In this document: one piece after another, positions 39,604-47,922 of the stretch | How positions within the stretch are numbered: position 1 is the stretch's first letter | How the letters are laid out: every line of letters begins with the position of its first letter | Assembly (NCBI RefSeq): GCF_900099705.1 | Contig: NZ_LT629695.1 | Span: 2,356,001-2,420,000, forward strand | DNA from: Agrococcus jejuensis | GTDB taxonomy: Bacteria; Actinomycetota; Actinomycetes; Actinomycetales; Microbacteriaceae | DNA length: 64,000 nucleotides | Direction: 5' to 3' | The notes under the pieces: generated by a model | What the model was told of the DNA's origin: nothing | Seen by the model: the letters and a program-made list of their open reading frames with translations, nothing else | The model's database searches: none | Program-made: the position numbers and the translations under genes

Positions 39604-40367
39604 TGCCGTCCGAGAGCGTTCCCGTCGAGCCCGGGCTCGTCCTGGCCACGTCCTACGTCGACGGGCCGAGCATCACGATCCTGCGCGACCTCTCCCACGC
39701 CGTGGACAGGAAGGGACGACTCGGTGCGGTCGGTGGTGCCGAGACGACGGAGCTCACCTTCGACGCCGCCACGTTCCGCTGCGACGACGGCTATCACTTC
39801 GGTGCGACGGCTGGCGGGGGCCTCCAGGCCGTCGCGCCGCGCGCGCTCTGGGCTGCCATCACCGGCACGCTCGCGGAGGATCCGACCGACCGGTGCGACT
39901 CCAGGATGGGCGCGCCGGGCCGCCCCGTGCTCGGGGCGGCGCCGCCCGAGCAGCCGGGCGACGCCTGGATCGCCGACGTGGTTCGTGGCTCGCCGCTGCT
40001 GCGCTGCCGGTGGGATCCGGCCCTGCGCGACGCCGACCTCGATCGGGCATTGCAGCGCATGCACGACGGCGATGACGCCGAAGTGCTGGCGGCTGCGCAC
40101 TCGCTGCGCCCCGAGCCCGTGCGCCGCGAGTGGCGCTGGTGGCGACGCCCGCCTGCGGCGCCCGTCGTCGAGGCCACGCCGGCCGATCGCCTGCGCGACT
40201 GCTGCGTCGCAGCGGTCGATGGTCCGGACTGGCCGGTGGATGGACCATGGGACCCGGTGCGCGAGCTGCGCGGCATCGCCGCGTCGATGCTCGGCGGGCC
40301 GGCGTGGATCCCCGGGCTGTGGCCGCAGGGCATCGATCGGATCGTCGCCCGGATCGAGCGCGGATGA
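39600..40367 (+). CDS. Hypothetical protein in the DUF1684-MBL operon
   Basis: The protein has 255 residues from ATG 39600, overlapping the previous stop. No known domain is evident. The N-terminal 70 residues are strand-rich (PSITILRDLSHAVDRKGRLG; FDAATFRCDDGYHFGATAG), a central part has PLLRCRWDPALRDADLDRALQ, and the C-terminal part is helical with a Trp-rich stretch (REWRWWRRPP). It might be an immunity- or SMI1-like protein, but that is speculation. It overlaps the metallo-beta-lactamase-fold gene by ATGA. Confidence 0.55.
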   Translation: MMPSESVPVEPGLVLATSYVDGPSITILRDLSHAVDRKGRLGAVGGAETTELTFDAATFRCDDGYHFGATAGGGLQAVAPRALWAAITGTLAEDPTDRCDSRMGAPGRPVLGAAPPEQPGDAWIADVVRGSPLLRCRWDPALRDADLDRALQRMHDGDDAEVLAAAHSLRPEPVRREWRWWRRPPAAPVVEATPADRLRDCCVAAVDGPDWPVDGPWDPVRELRGIAASMLGGPAWIPGLWPQGIDRIVARIERG

Positions 40368-41101
40368 CGTTCGCGCAGGTCGAGGTCGCGCCCGGCGTGC
40401 TCGTCGTGACGCTGCCCGAGGCGGCGATGAACGCCGTGCTCGTGGTCGACGACGGCGAGGTGCTCGTCGTCGACGTCGGCGCGACGCCGAACCGAGGTGC
40501 CGAGCTGCGCGCGCTCGCCGAGCGGCGCGGGCGCGTGGTCGCGGTCGTCGTGACGCATCCGCACTGGGACCACGTGTTCGGGCTCGGCGCGTTCGCCGAC
40601 GTGCCGAGCCACGCGCATCCCGCGGCGATCGACGACCTGCGCGACACCGGCGCGCTGCAACGCGACGCGCTCGTCGCGCAGATGGCGGGCGAGGTGCCCG
40701 ACTGGCTGCGCGCGTTCGTGCCGCCGCTGCCGACGCATCCCGTCGCCGAGCGCCTCGTGCTGCGCGTCGGCGGGATCGACGTCGTGCTCGACCCCGTCGG
40801 CCACGCGCACACGGTCGGCGACCTCGTGCTGCACGTGCCCGCCCGCGGGGTGAGCGTGCTCGGCGACCTCGTCGAGGTGGGCGATCCGCCGCAGCTGCAC
40901 GACGCCGACCTCGCGGGCTGGGTCGCGGCGCTCGACCGGCTCGCACCCGACCTGCAGCCGATCGTCGTGCCCGGCCACGGTGACGTCACGACGCCCGGGT
41001 CCGTGGCCGAGCAGCGCGACCTGCTCGCCGCGGGGCTCGCGCACCTGCGCGGCGAGGGTCCTGCGCCCGAGGGGCTCGACCTCACGCAGCTGCCCGGCTG
41101 A
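40364..41101 (+). CDS. Metallo-beta-lactamase-fold hydrolase
   Basis: The protein has 245 residues. The metal site reads THPHWDHVFGL (HxHxDH variant with Trp), a later His in VGHAHTVGDLVLH, Asp in VLGDLVEVGD and a final His in VVPGHGDVTT. It most resembles glyoxalase II-like or QuaA/SoxH-type MBL proteins that hydrolyse thioesters or esters. The substrate is unknown. It is the third gene of an overlapping set with DUF1684 and an unknown protein. A 23-bp hairpin follows 5 bases after the stop. Confidence 0.85.
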   Translation: MTFAQVEVAPGVLVVTLPEAAMNAVLVVDDGEVLVVDVGATPNRGAELRALAERRGRVVAVVVTHPHWDHVFGLGAFADVPSHAHPAAIDDLRDTGALQRDALVAQMAGEVPDWLRAFVPPLPTHPVAERLVLRVGGIDVVLDPVGHAHTVGDLVLHVPARGVSVLGDLVEVGDPPQLHDADLAGWVAALDRLAPDLQPIVVPGHGDVTTPGSVAEQRDLLAAGLAHLRGEGPAPEGLDLTQLPG

Positions 41102-41105
41102 TCGG

Positions 41106-41182
41106 CGGGCGAGATGTGCACGTGAGCGGCGCGGCATCCGCCATGCGGGCCTGCCGACGCGCTCACGTGCGCATCTCGCCCG
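41106..41182. terminator. Long inverted repeat between MBL gene and kynureninase
   Basis: The arms 41106-41128 and 41160-41182 pair over 23 bp with one G-U around a 31-base loop, including CACGTG-like GCACGTGAGCG. It is likely a terminator of the upstream operon or a REP-type element; it ends 24 bases before kynU. Confidence 0.65.
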
Positions 41183-41206
41183 GGGTGCGCACGGCAGGAT
41201 CGACGC

Positions 41207-42457
41207 ATGGACCTCACGCTCGAGCACGCCCGCGCCCTCGACGCCGCCGACCCGCTCGCCGCGCACCGCGACCGGTTCGTGCACGCCGACGATCGCGTCT
41301 ACCTCGACGGCAACTCGCTCGGGCGCCTGCCGCGCACGACGGCGGACGCGCTGGCCCGGGTCGTCGAGCAGCAGTGGGGTGCCGGGCTCATCCGCTCGTG
41401 GCCGCGGTGGCTCGAGGAGGCGCGCGCGACGGCAGACCTGCTCGGCGAGGTCGTGCTCGGCGTCGCGCCCGGGCAGGTGCTCGTGGGCGACTCGACGACG
41501 GTGAGCCTCTACCGCCTCGCCGTCGCCGCCGTGCGGGCGCGGCCCGGCCGCACGCGCATCCTCGTCGAGGCCGACGCCTTCCCGACCGACCTGTACGTGC
41601 TCGACGGCGTCGCGCGCGACCACGGGCTCGAGCTCGTGCGCATCGCGGCGCCGATCGACGACGGCGTGCGCGCCGAGCACCTCGCGCCGCTGCTCGACGA
41701 GACCGTCGCGCTCGTCTGCCTCAGCCACGTGCACTACCGCTCGGGCGCGCTGCTCGACCTCGCCGGGCTCACGACGCTCGCGCACGAGGTCGGCGCGCTC
41801 ACGCTCTGGGACCTCTGCCACTCCGCCGGATCGGTCGAGGTGCCGCTCGCCGCATCCGGCGCCGACATGGCCGTCGGCTGCACGTACAAGTACCTCAACG
41901 CGGGGCCGGGTGCGCCGGCGTTCTCGTACGTGCGCGCCGACCTGCTGCCCGCGCTGCGCTCGCCCATCCAGGGTTGGTTCTCGCAGGCCGACCAGTTCGC
42001 GATGGCCCCCGACTACGACCCGGTCGCCGGCATCGACCGCATCGCCGCCGGCACGCCCGACGTGCGCGGCATCGCCGCGGTGCGCGAGGGCGTGCGCACG
42101 ATCGAGGCGGCCGGCGTCGCCGCGCTGCGGGCGAAGGGCTCGGCGCTCGGCGACCTCGCGATCGCGCTCGCCGACGCGTGGCTCACGCCGTTGGGCTTCC
42201 GGGTCGCGAGCCCTCGGGATGCGGCGCTGCGCGGTGCGCACGTCGTGCTCGAGCATCCTGAGGCGTGGCAGGCGTGCCAGGCGTGGATCGACGCGGGCGT
42301 CATCCCCGACTTCCGCACGCCCGACCGCCTGCGCATCGGGCTCGCGGCCCTCACGACCTCGTTCGAGGACGTGTGGGCGGGCCTCGACCGGTTGCGCGCG
42401 ATCGTCGCCGAGGGCCGGCACCTCGCGTACCCGACGGAGCGCGGCCGCGTGACGTGA
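41207..42457 (+). CDS. kynU: Kynureninase
   Basis: The protein has 416 residues. It is a PLP enzyme that cleaves kynurenine to anthranilate and alanine. The start ALDAADPLAAHRDRFVH and YLDGNSLGRLPRTTADAL, the substrate-loop WGAGLIRSWPRW, phosphate binding GDSTTVSLYRL, cofactor Asp in LWDLCHSAG and the PLP lysine in GCTYKYLNAGPGAPAF are all present, ending with the dimer motif RIGLAALTTSFEDVW. Tryptophan dioxygenase and formamidase genes are not in the window, so the supply of kynurenine must come from elsewhere. Confidence 0.93.
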   Translation: MDLTLEHARALDAADPLAAHRDRFVHADDRVYLDGNSLGRLPRTTADALARVVEQQWGAGLIRSWPRWLEEARATADLLGEVVLGVAPGQVLVGDSTTVSLYRLAVAAVRARPGRTRILVEADAFPTDLYVLDGVARDHGLELVRIAAPIDDGVRAEHLAPLLDETVALVCLSHVHYRSGALLDLAGLTTLAHEVGALTLWDLCHSAGSVEVPLAASGADMAVGCTYKYLNAGPGAPAFSYVRADLLPALRSPIQGWFSQADQFAMAPDYDPVAGIDRIAAGTPDVRGIAAVREGVRTIEAAGVAALRAKGSALGDLAIALADAWLTPLGFRVASPRDAALRGAHVVLEHPEAWQACQAWIDAGVIPDFRTPDRLRIGLAALTTSFEDVWAGLDRLRAIVAEGRHLAYPTERGRVT

Positions 42458-42476
42458 GGCGGGCGGGCGCGGCGTC

Positions 42477-42622
42477 GATTGGCGCACATTGGCGCCAATC
42501 GACGGGCTTCGGTCGCAGAACGTGGCCAATCGATCGCACGAAGTGGCCAATCACCGCAGAAGTTGGCCAATCGCCGCAGAAGGTGGCCAATCGCCGCAGG
42601 ACGTGGCCGAACGACGGCAGGC
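42477..42622. repeat. Array of 20-21 bp direct repeats upstream of the photolyase gene
   Basis: GGCC cores of the unit TCGCCGCAGAAGGTGGCCAA lie at 42524, 42545, 42565, 42585 and 42605 (steps 21, 20, 20, 20). A related inverted element, ATTGGCGCCAATCG, precedes them at 42489. There are no spacers, so it is not CRISPR. The two-turn period suggests cooperative protein binding on one DNA face. Confidence 0.8.
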
Positions 42623-42695
42623 GCAAGTCGGTGCGAGCGCGACGCGGTGCTTGCCAGGATCGAGGGATGCGGATGCGCGAGCTCGGAGACCCCCG

Positions 42696-44141
42696 ATGAG
42701 GGCAGCGCTCGTGCTCGGCACGCAGCTGCTGCCGCATCATCCGCTCGTCGACGATCCCGGCACCGACGTCGTGCTCGTCGTGGAGTCGGCGGCGCTCTTC
42801 GAGCGCCTGCCGTACCACCAGATCAAGATCGCCTTCCTGCTCGCCGCCATGCGGCACCATGTGGCCGACCTGCGCGGGCGCGGCATCCGCGTCGAGACGA
42901 TCGACCTCGCCGACGGCCTGACGTTCGCCGACGGCATCGGTGAGCTCGTACGCCGCCACGACGTGACGGAGCTGCGATGGATGCGCGCCGCCGACCGCGG
43001 CACCGACGAGCGCATCCGCGCCACGTGCGAGCGCCTCGGCATCGCGCACGGCACGGTCGCCGACGCGATGTTCCTCACGCCCGAGGCCGACGTCGACGCC
43101 TGGTACGCCGAGCACGAGCACGCGCGCATGGAGGACTTCTACCGCTGGCAGCGCCAGCGCACGGGCATCCTCATGCATGGCGACGGCCCCGCGGGCGGGC
43201 AGTGGAACTACGACCACGACAACCGCGAGCCGCTGCCGAAGGGCGGCATCGAGGTGCCGACCCTGCCCGAGCCGCGGCACGACGACGTCACGCGGGCGAC
43301 GATCGCCGAGGTGCGCGAGCGGTTCGCGAGCCACCCCGGCGACGCGCGCGACCTGTGGCTGCCCGTCACGCGCCGCAGCGCCCTGCACTGGCTGCAGCGC
43401 TTCGTCGACGAGCGGCTGCCGCGCTTCGGCCGGTACGAGGATGCGATGCACCGCGACGAGCCCGTGCTCTTCCACTCGGTGCTCACGCCCATGCTCAACG
43501 TCGGCCTGCTGCATCCGCAGGAGGTGCTCGACGTGGCGCTCGCGCGGGGCGGCGACGTGCCGCTGGCGTCGCTCGAGGGGTTCGTGCGACAGGTGCTCGG
43601 CTGGCGCGAGCACATGCGCGGCATGTACCGCGCGCATCCCGAGCTCGAGCATGCGAACGCGCTCGAGCTCGACCGCGAGCTCGAGGACTGGTGGTACACG
43701 CTCGACGACGTGCCGCTCACGCTGCCCGAGCCCGTGCGCGTCGTGCTGCAGCGCGTGCACGCCCTCGCGTACGCGCACCACATCGAGCGGCTCATGGTGC
43801 TGGGCAGCTGGATGCTCATGCAGGGCTACGCGCCGCGATCCGTCGACCGGTGGTTCCTGTCGCTCTTCGTCGACGCGTACCCGTGGGTCATGGTCGCGAA
43901 CGTCATGGGCATGAGCCAGTTCGCCGACGGCGGGCTCGTGGGCACGAAGCCGTACGTCTCGGGCGGCGCCTACCTGCAGCGGATGGGCCGGTGGTGGTCG
44001 TCGGATCGTGCGGCGCGCGAGTCGGCGTTCACCGATGCGTACTGGGCGTTCCTCGATCGCCACGAGGACGTGCTCGCAGGCAACCACCGCCTCGCGCAGC
44101 CGCTCGCGCGGATGCGGCAGCGAAGGGCCGAGCGCGGCTGA
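42696..44141 (+). CDS. FeS-BCP-family photolyase/cryptochrome lacking the iron-sulfur cysteines
   Basis: The protein has 481 residues from ATG 42696 (GGAG 7 bases upstream). The Rossmann part (ALVLGTQLLPHHPLVD; QIKIAFLLAAMRHHVADLR), the FYRWQRQRTGILM and GGQWNYDHDNREPLP segments and the FAD domain (VLGWREHMRGMYR, AYAHHIERLMVLGSW, YPWVMVANVMGMSQFADGG, TKPYVSGGAYLQRM) match the PhrB/CryPro class that repairs (6-4) photoproducts. In PhrB four cysteines hold a 4Fe-4S cluster; here the DYCDTC...ACPF block is replaced by a shorter GRWWSSDRAARESAF and the fourth cysteine is also missing. Only one Cys (ATCERLG) exists in the protein. The NHRLAQPLARM end is intact. Confidence 0.9.
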   Translation: MRAALVLGTQLLPHHPLVDDPGTDVVLVVESAALFERLPYHQIKIAFLLAAMRHHVADLRGRGIRVETIDLADGLTFADGIGELVRRHDVTELRWMRAADRGTDERIRATCERLGIAHGTVADAMFLTPEADVDAWYAEHEHARMEDFYRWQRQRTGILMHGDGPAGGQWNYDHDNREPLPKGGIEVPTLPEPRHDDVTRATIAEVRERFASHPGDARDLWLPVTRRSALHWLQRFVDERLPRFGRYEDAMHRDEPVLFHSVLTPMLNVGLLHPQEVLDVALARGGDVPLASLEGFVRQVLGWREHMRGMYRAHPELEHANALELDRELEDWWYTLDDVPLTLPEPVRVVLQRVHALAYAHHIERLMVLGSWMLMQGYAPRSVDRWFLSLFVDAYPWVMVANVMGMSQFADGGLVGTKPYVSGGAYLQRMGRWWSSDRAARESAFTDAYWAFLDRHEDVLAGNHRLAQPLARMRQRRAERG

Positions 44142-44183
44142 GGGCCGGCGACGTGCGTGGACGACGCGGCGACGGCAGGCGGC

Positions 44184-44984
44184 TCAGCGAGTGGCGTCGA
44201 GGTCGCGCATGCGCTCGAGCGAGTAGGCGGGGGTCGCGAACGCGCCACCTTGCGGCTCGTCGGCGCCGCCCGCGATGCTCCATGCCGAGGCGTCGTCCTG
44301 CGGCACGAAGCCGACCGCCTCGCCTGCGCCGAGGTCCCACCAGGCCTCGCGGTTCGCGGACACCGCGTAGAGCACGGCATGCTGCTGCGTCGCGCGCATC
44401 GCCGCGAGCACGGCGCGGATCGCATCGTCGTGGCTCAGCCAGGTCGAGCGCTCGCGCGCCGTGGTGGGCTCGGCCTCGTAGCTGCCGATCCGCAAGACGA
44501 TCGTCCGCACGCCGAACTTGTCGGCGTAGAGCCTGCACAGCGCCTCGCCTGCGACCTTCGAGACGCCGTAGAAGCCGTCGGGGCGCGGCGGCATCTCCGG
44601 GTCGACGCGCGTCGTCGTCGGGTACATCCCCGTCACCCGATTGCTGCTGGCGTAGACGACCGTCGGCACGCCGGCCCGGCGCGCGGCCTCGAGCACGTGG
44701 TACGTGCCGACGACGTTCACCGCAGCGAGATCGTGGAAGTCCGCCTCGTCGGCGAGCCCGCCGAGATGCACGATGCCGTCGACGCCCGCGAACGACCGCT
44801 CGAGGCCCGGCAGGTCGTCGAGGTCGACGAGCGAGACGAGATCGTCGGCGTCCACGGGCTCGACGTCGCGCACGTCGAGCGAGCGCAGCTGCACGCCGCG
44901 CTCGCGCAGCGCGGCGCGCACGCGTCGGCCGATCGTGCCCGCGGCACCCGTGATCGCCCAGCTGGTTCCCGCGATGTCGTGCAC
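44184..44984 (-). CDS. NAD-dependent epimerase/uronate dehydrogenase-like
   Basis: The protein has 266 residues from GTG 44984. It is an extended short-chain dehydrogenase: WAITGAAGTIGRRVRAAL is the NAD loop, then DGIVHLGGLADE, VYASSNRVTGMYP and the catalytic YGVSKVAGEAL (Tyr and Lys). The sequence around ASSNRVTG and the RIGSYEAEPTTARERSTWLSHDD-like part is closest to uronate dehydrogenases that oxidise hexuronic acids to aldaro-lactones. It starts 70 bases downstream of the ABC importer operon on the same strand and could belong to it. Confidence 0.82.
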   Translation of the reverse strand: MHDIAGTSWAITGAAGTIGRRVRAALRERGVQLRSLDVRDVEPVDADDLVSLVDLDDLPGLERSFAGVDGIVHLGGLADEADFHDLAAVNVVGTYHVLEAARRAGVPTVVYASSNRVTGMYPTTTRVDPEMPPRPDGFYGVSKVAGEALCRLYADKFGVRTIVLRIGSYEAEPTTARERSTWLSHDDAIRAVLAAMRATQQHAVLYAVSANREAWWDLGAGEAVGFVPQDDASAWSIAGGADEPQGGAFATPAYSLERMRDLDATR

Positions 44985-45054
44985 GCCCCCATCGTGGCAG
45001 GCCGGCGACGCGCTCACGTCCGATCCGCGCAGGTCGCGTCGCGGATTCGACGGG

Positions 45055-46140
45055 TCAGGCCGCGGGTGCGTCGATCGCTGCCGGCTCCACGTGGTCGACG
45101 CCGGGCTCGACCACGACGGGTGCGCCCGTGAAGGCCACGTGCACGGCGTCGCCGGGCTCGTGCACCTCGGACGCGTCGTGCTGCACGGCCACGATCGTGC
45201 CGTCGCCGAGGTCGACGGTCGTGCGGCGGATCGAGCCGAGGAACGCGCTCGTCAGCACCGTCGCCGCGATGCCCGATGCCGCGAGGCGCACGTGCTCGGG
45301 GCGCACGAGCGCGACGCCCGCGCCGACCGCGGGGGAGCCGAGGACGGGCAGGCGCTCGCCGTGCGCGACGAAGCCCGACGCATCCACGGTGCCGGGCACG
45401 CGGTTCGACAGCCCCACGAAGTCGGCCACGAACGGGTTCGCCGGCGACCGGTAGAGCTCCTCGGGGCTGCCGATCTGCTCGATGCGGCCCGCGCGCATGA
45501 CGGCGACGCGGTCGGCGACCGCGAGGGCCTCCTCCTGGTCGTGCGTCACGAACACCGTCGTGATGCCGAGCTCCTGCTGGATGCGGCGGATCTCGTCGCG
45601 GAGGCTCACGCGCACCTTGGCGTCGAGCGCCGACAGCGGCTCGTCGAGCAGCAGCAGGCGCGGCCGCGTCACGATGGCGCGCGCGAGGGCGACACGCTGC
45701 TGCTGACCGCCCGAGAGCTCGTGCGCGAACCGCTCGCCCAGGTGCGCGAGGCCCACGAGCTCGAGGCCCTCGGCGACGCGCGTCTCGCGCTCGGCGCGGC
45801 CGACGCCGCGCATCCGCAGGCCGTAGCCCACGTTCTGCGCCGCCGTCATGTGCGGGAAGAGCGAGTACGCCTGGAACACGATGCCGATGTCGCGGCGCTC
45901 GATGGGCGTCGACGACACGTCGACGCCGTCCATGAGGATCTGCCCCTCCTGGATGTCCTCGAGCCCCGCGAGGCAGCGCAGCGCCGTCGTCTTGCCGCAG
46001 CCCGACGGGCCGAGCAGCGCGACGAGCTCGCCGGGCGCGAGGGTGAGGTCGACGCTGTCGAGCGCCGTGTGGCTGCCGTACCGCTTCACGACCTGCTGCA
46101 GGTCGATCGTCGTGGCGGTCTGCTGTGCGATCGCGGTCAT
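45055..46140 (-). CDS. ABC importer ATPase with TOBE domain
   Basis: The protein has 361 residues from ATG 46140. The Walker A is GPSGCGKTT, the signature LSGGQQQRVALARA, the Walker B LLLLDEPLSALD, and the H-loop VTHDQEEAL. The C-terminal 120 residues form a TOBE regulatory domain (VRPEHVRLA; GSIRRTTVDLGDGT). The class is PotA/FbpC, which energises uptake of polyamines, iron(III) or phosphonates. It overlaps the permease gene at 46137-46140 (ATGA). Confidence 0.92.
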   Translation of the reverse strand: MTAIAQQTATTIDLQQVVKRYGSHTALDSVDLTLAPGELVALLGPSGCGKTTALRCLAGLEDIQEGQILMDGVDVSSTPIERRDIGIVFQAYSLFPHMTAAQNVGYGLRMRGVGRAERETRVAEGLELVGLAHLGERFAHELSGGQQQRVALARAIVTRPRLLLLDEPLSALDAKVRVSLRDEIRRIQQELGITTVFVTHDQEEALAVADRVAVMRAGRIEQIGSPEELYRSPANPFVADFVGLSNRVPGTVDASGFVAHGERLPVLGSPAVGAGVALVRPEHVRLAASGIAATVLTSAFLGSIRRTTVDLGDGTIVAVQHDASEVHEPGDAVHVAFTGAPVVVEPGVDHVEPAAIDAPAA

Positions 46141-46985
46141 GCGCGAGAGCCCTTCTTGGTCTTCGCCGACTTCGGCTGCTTCGAGCGCGGCTGCCCGCCG
46201 CCCGCGATCGCGATCACGAGCAGCAGCACGAACGCGAACGCGAGCGCCACGAGCGACACGATGACGGATGCGTACGCATCCGCCTGCTGGATCTGCACGA
46301 GCGCCGTCTGCAGCACGATGCGGTTGAGGAGCGCGGCGATCGTGTACTCGCCGAGCACGATCGCGACGGTGAGGATGCACGCGGTGAGGATGCCGCGGCG
46401 GATGTTCGGCACGACGATCTCGACGAGCGTGCGTGCGAAGCCGGCGCCGAGCGAGCGCCCAGCCTCCGTGAGGGTGCCGACGTCGACGAGTCGCAGCTCG
46501 GCCTGGATCGCCCGGTACGCGAACGGCAGGGCGACGACGGCGTAGGCGAGCGCGAGCGGCCACGCCGACGACCCGACGACGCGGGCGATCGACGCGTACA
46601 CCGGCGCGAGGCCGACGACGAGCACGATCGCGGGGATCGAGATCGGCAGGATCGAGATCATCTCGAGCACCCGCTGCAGGCGCGGCGCGCGCAGGCGCAC
46701 GAGCACCATCGTCGGCACGAGGATCGCGACGATGAGCACGGCCGTCACGACCGACAGGCCGAGCGACACCGCGATGCCCTCGCCAAGCATCCGGTAGGTG
46801 CGGCTGCCGGAGGCGAGGCCCTCGGCGAGGGCCGTCCACCGGTCGAACGTGATGCCGTCGCGCGTGCGCAGCGTGAACTCCACCATCGCCACGATGGGGA
46901 TGGCGAAGAGGGCGCCGACGATGCCGAGGATCGTCCAGCGTGCCCAGGGTGCGGGCGCGACGTCGGAGGCGCGGCGGCGGCTCAC
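46137..46985 (-). CDS. ABC importer permease, second subunit
   Basis: The protein has 282 residues from GTG 46985, which overlaps the stop of a short upstream frame (GTGA); GTG 46994 is an alternative. Six membrane helices and the ATPase-contact EAA loop (LTEAGRSLGAGFARTLVEIVVP) are clear. The C-terminal tail is basic (SKQPKSAKTKKGSRA). It is of the PotC/ThiP-like half-permease type and pairs with the subunit at 47038. Its N-terminus appears shortened by a local duplication (see the feature at 46982). Confidence 0.88.
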   Translation of the reverse strand: MSRRRASDVAPAPWARWTILGIVGALFAIPIVAMVEFTLRTRDGITFDRWTALAEGLASGSRTYRMLGEGIAVSLGLSVVTAVLIVAILVPTMVLVRLRAPRLQRVLEMISILPISIPAIVLVVGLAPVYASIARVVGSSAWPLALAYAVVALPFAYRAIQAELRLVDVGTLTEAGRSLGAGFARTLVEIVVPNIRRGILTACILTVAIVLGEYTIAALLNRIVLQTALVQIQQADAYASVIVSLVALAFAFVLLLVIAIAGGGQPRSKQPKSAKTKKGSRA

Positions 46986-47038
46986 CGCTGCCACCTCGCA
47001 GCGTTCGCTCGCGTCGGCGTCTCGAGGATCGAGGTCAT
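46982..47038 (-). pseudogene. 18-residue frame at the permease junction, possible displaced N-terminus
   Basis: ATG 47038 overlaps the stop of permease 1 and reads MTSILETPTRANAARWQR, ending at a TGA that overlaps the GTG of permease 2. The last 16 bases (GAGGTGGCAGCGGTGA) are an exact copy of the end of permease 1 about 50 bases upstream. A duplication could have cut the original N-terminus of permease 2 away from its body, leaving a coupled mini-frame. Confidence 0.45.
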
Positions 47039-47922
47039 CACCGCTGCCACCTCTCCGTGCGCTTCTGCAGCAGCGAGTAGCCCCACATCAGCACCGTCAT
47101 GATGAGGATCATCGCGAGCGCGAGGGCGCCCGCGAGGCCCTCCTGGCCCAGCACCGTCTCGGACACGAGCGCGCCGCGGATCTGCAGCGTCACGATCTGC
47201 CCGCCCTGGCTGATGAGGGCCGCGGCGGTCGCGAACGACGAGAACGAGTTGGCGAACAGCAGCACGAGGCTGCCGAGGAACGCGGGGGCGAGGATCGGCC
47301 CGCCCACGTGCAGCCAGTAGCGGGCGCGCGTGCCGCCGAGCGACGCGTTCGCCTCGGCCCACTGGGCGCGCAGGCCGTCGACGGCCGGCATGAAGGTGAT
47401 GACCATGAGGGGGATCTGGAAGTAGAGGTAGGGGAGGATCAGGCCGGGCACCTGGTACAGCCAGACGCCGCCCGAGTAGATGTCGATGCCGAGCGCATCC
47501 CGCATCCACACGGTCACGAGGCCCTGGATGCCGATGGTCGCGATGAACGCGAACGCGAGCATGACGCCGCCGAACTGGGCGAGGGTGCCCGAGGCGGCGT
47601 CGACGGTGCGGCGCACGAGGCTCGTGGGCGGCAGGCCCAGCAGGGCGAGGCACACGAGGGCGCCGACGGCCGCGCCGAGCACGGCCGTGAGGGCGGACAC
47701 CCAGATGGATGCCCAGATCGACCCGAGCACCGTCGGCGAGAAGATCGCCGCGATCGCGTCGAGCGTGAAGCCGTCCTCGCCGACGAACGCCGATGCGACG
47801 GCGATGGCCGTCGGGATGGCGAGGAAGCAGAGGGTGAGGAGCGCGAAGGGAGTGAGGCCGAGCGCGGTGCCGAGCAGCTGCCCGGCACCGCGTCCACGGC
47901 CTACTGGATTGCGGTCGCCCAC
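47038..47922 (-). CDS. ABC importer permease, first subunit
   Basis: The protein has 294 residues from GTG 47922, starting inside the end of the binding-protein gene (22-base overlap). It has six membrane helices (LTPFALLTLCFLAIP; ALVCLALLGLPPTSL; VPGLILPYLYFQIPLMV; FLGSLVLLFANSFSSF; AGALALAMILIMTVLM), with the EAA loop in LRAQWAEANASLGGTRARYW. It is PotB/FbpB-like. Together with the second subunit it forms the membrane channel. Confidence 0.87.
   Translation of the reverse strand: MGDRNPVGRGRGAGQLLGTALGLTPFALLTLCFLAIPTAIAVASAFVGEDGFTLDAIAAIFSPTVLGSIWASIWVSALTAVLGAAVGALVCLALLGLPPTSLVRRTVDAASGTLAQFGGVMLAFAFIATIGIQGLVTVWMRDALGIDIYSGGVWLYQVPGLILPYLYFQIPLMVITFMPAVDGLRAQWAEANASLGGTRARYWLHVGGPILAPAFLGSLVLLFANSFSSFATAAALISQGGQIVTLQIRGALVSETVLGQEGLAGALALAMILIMTVLMWGYSLLQKRTERWQR

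Noticed and set aside
42477..42622. CRISPR array
   Set aside because: Units of 20-21 bp follow each other directly with no unique spacers, and no cas genes are present.
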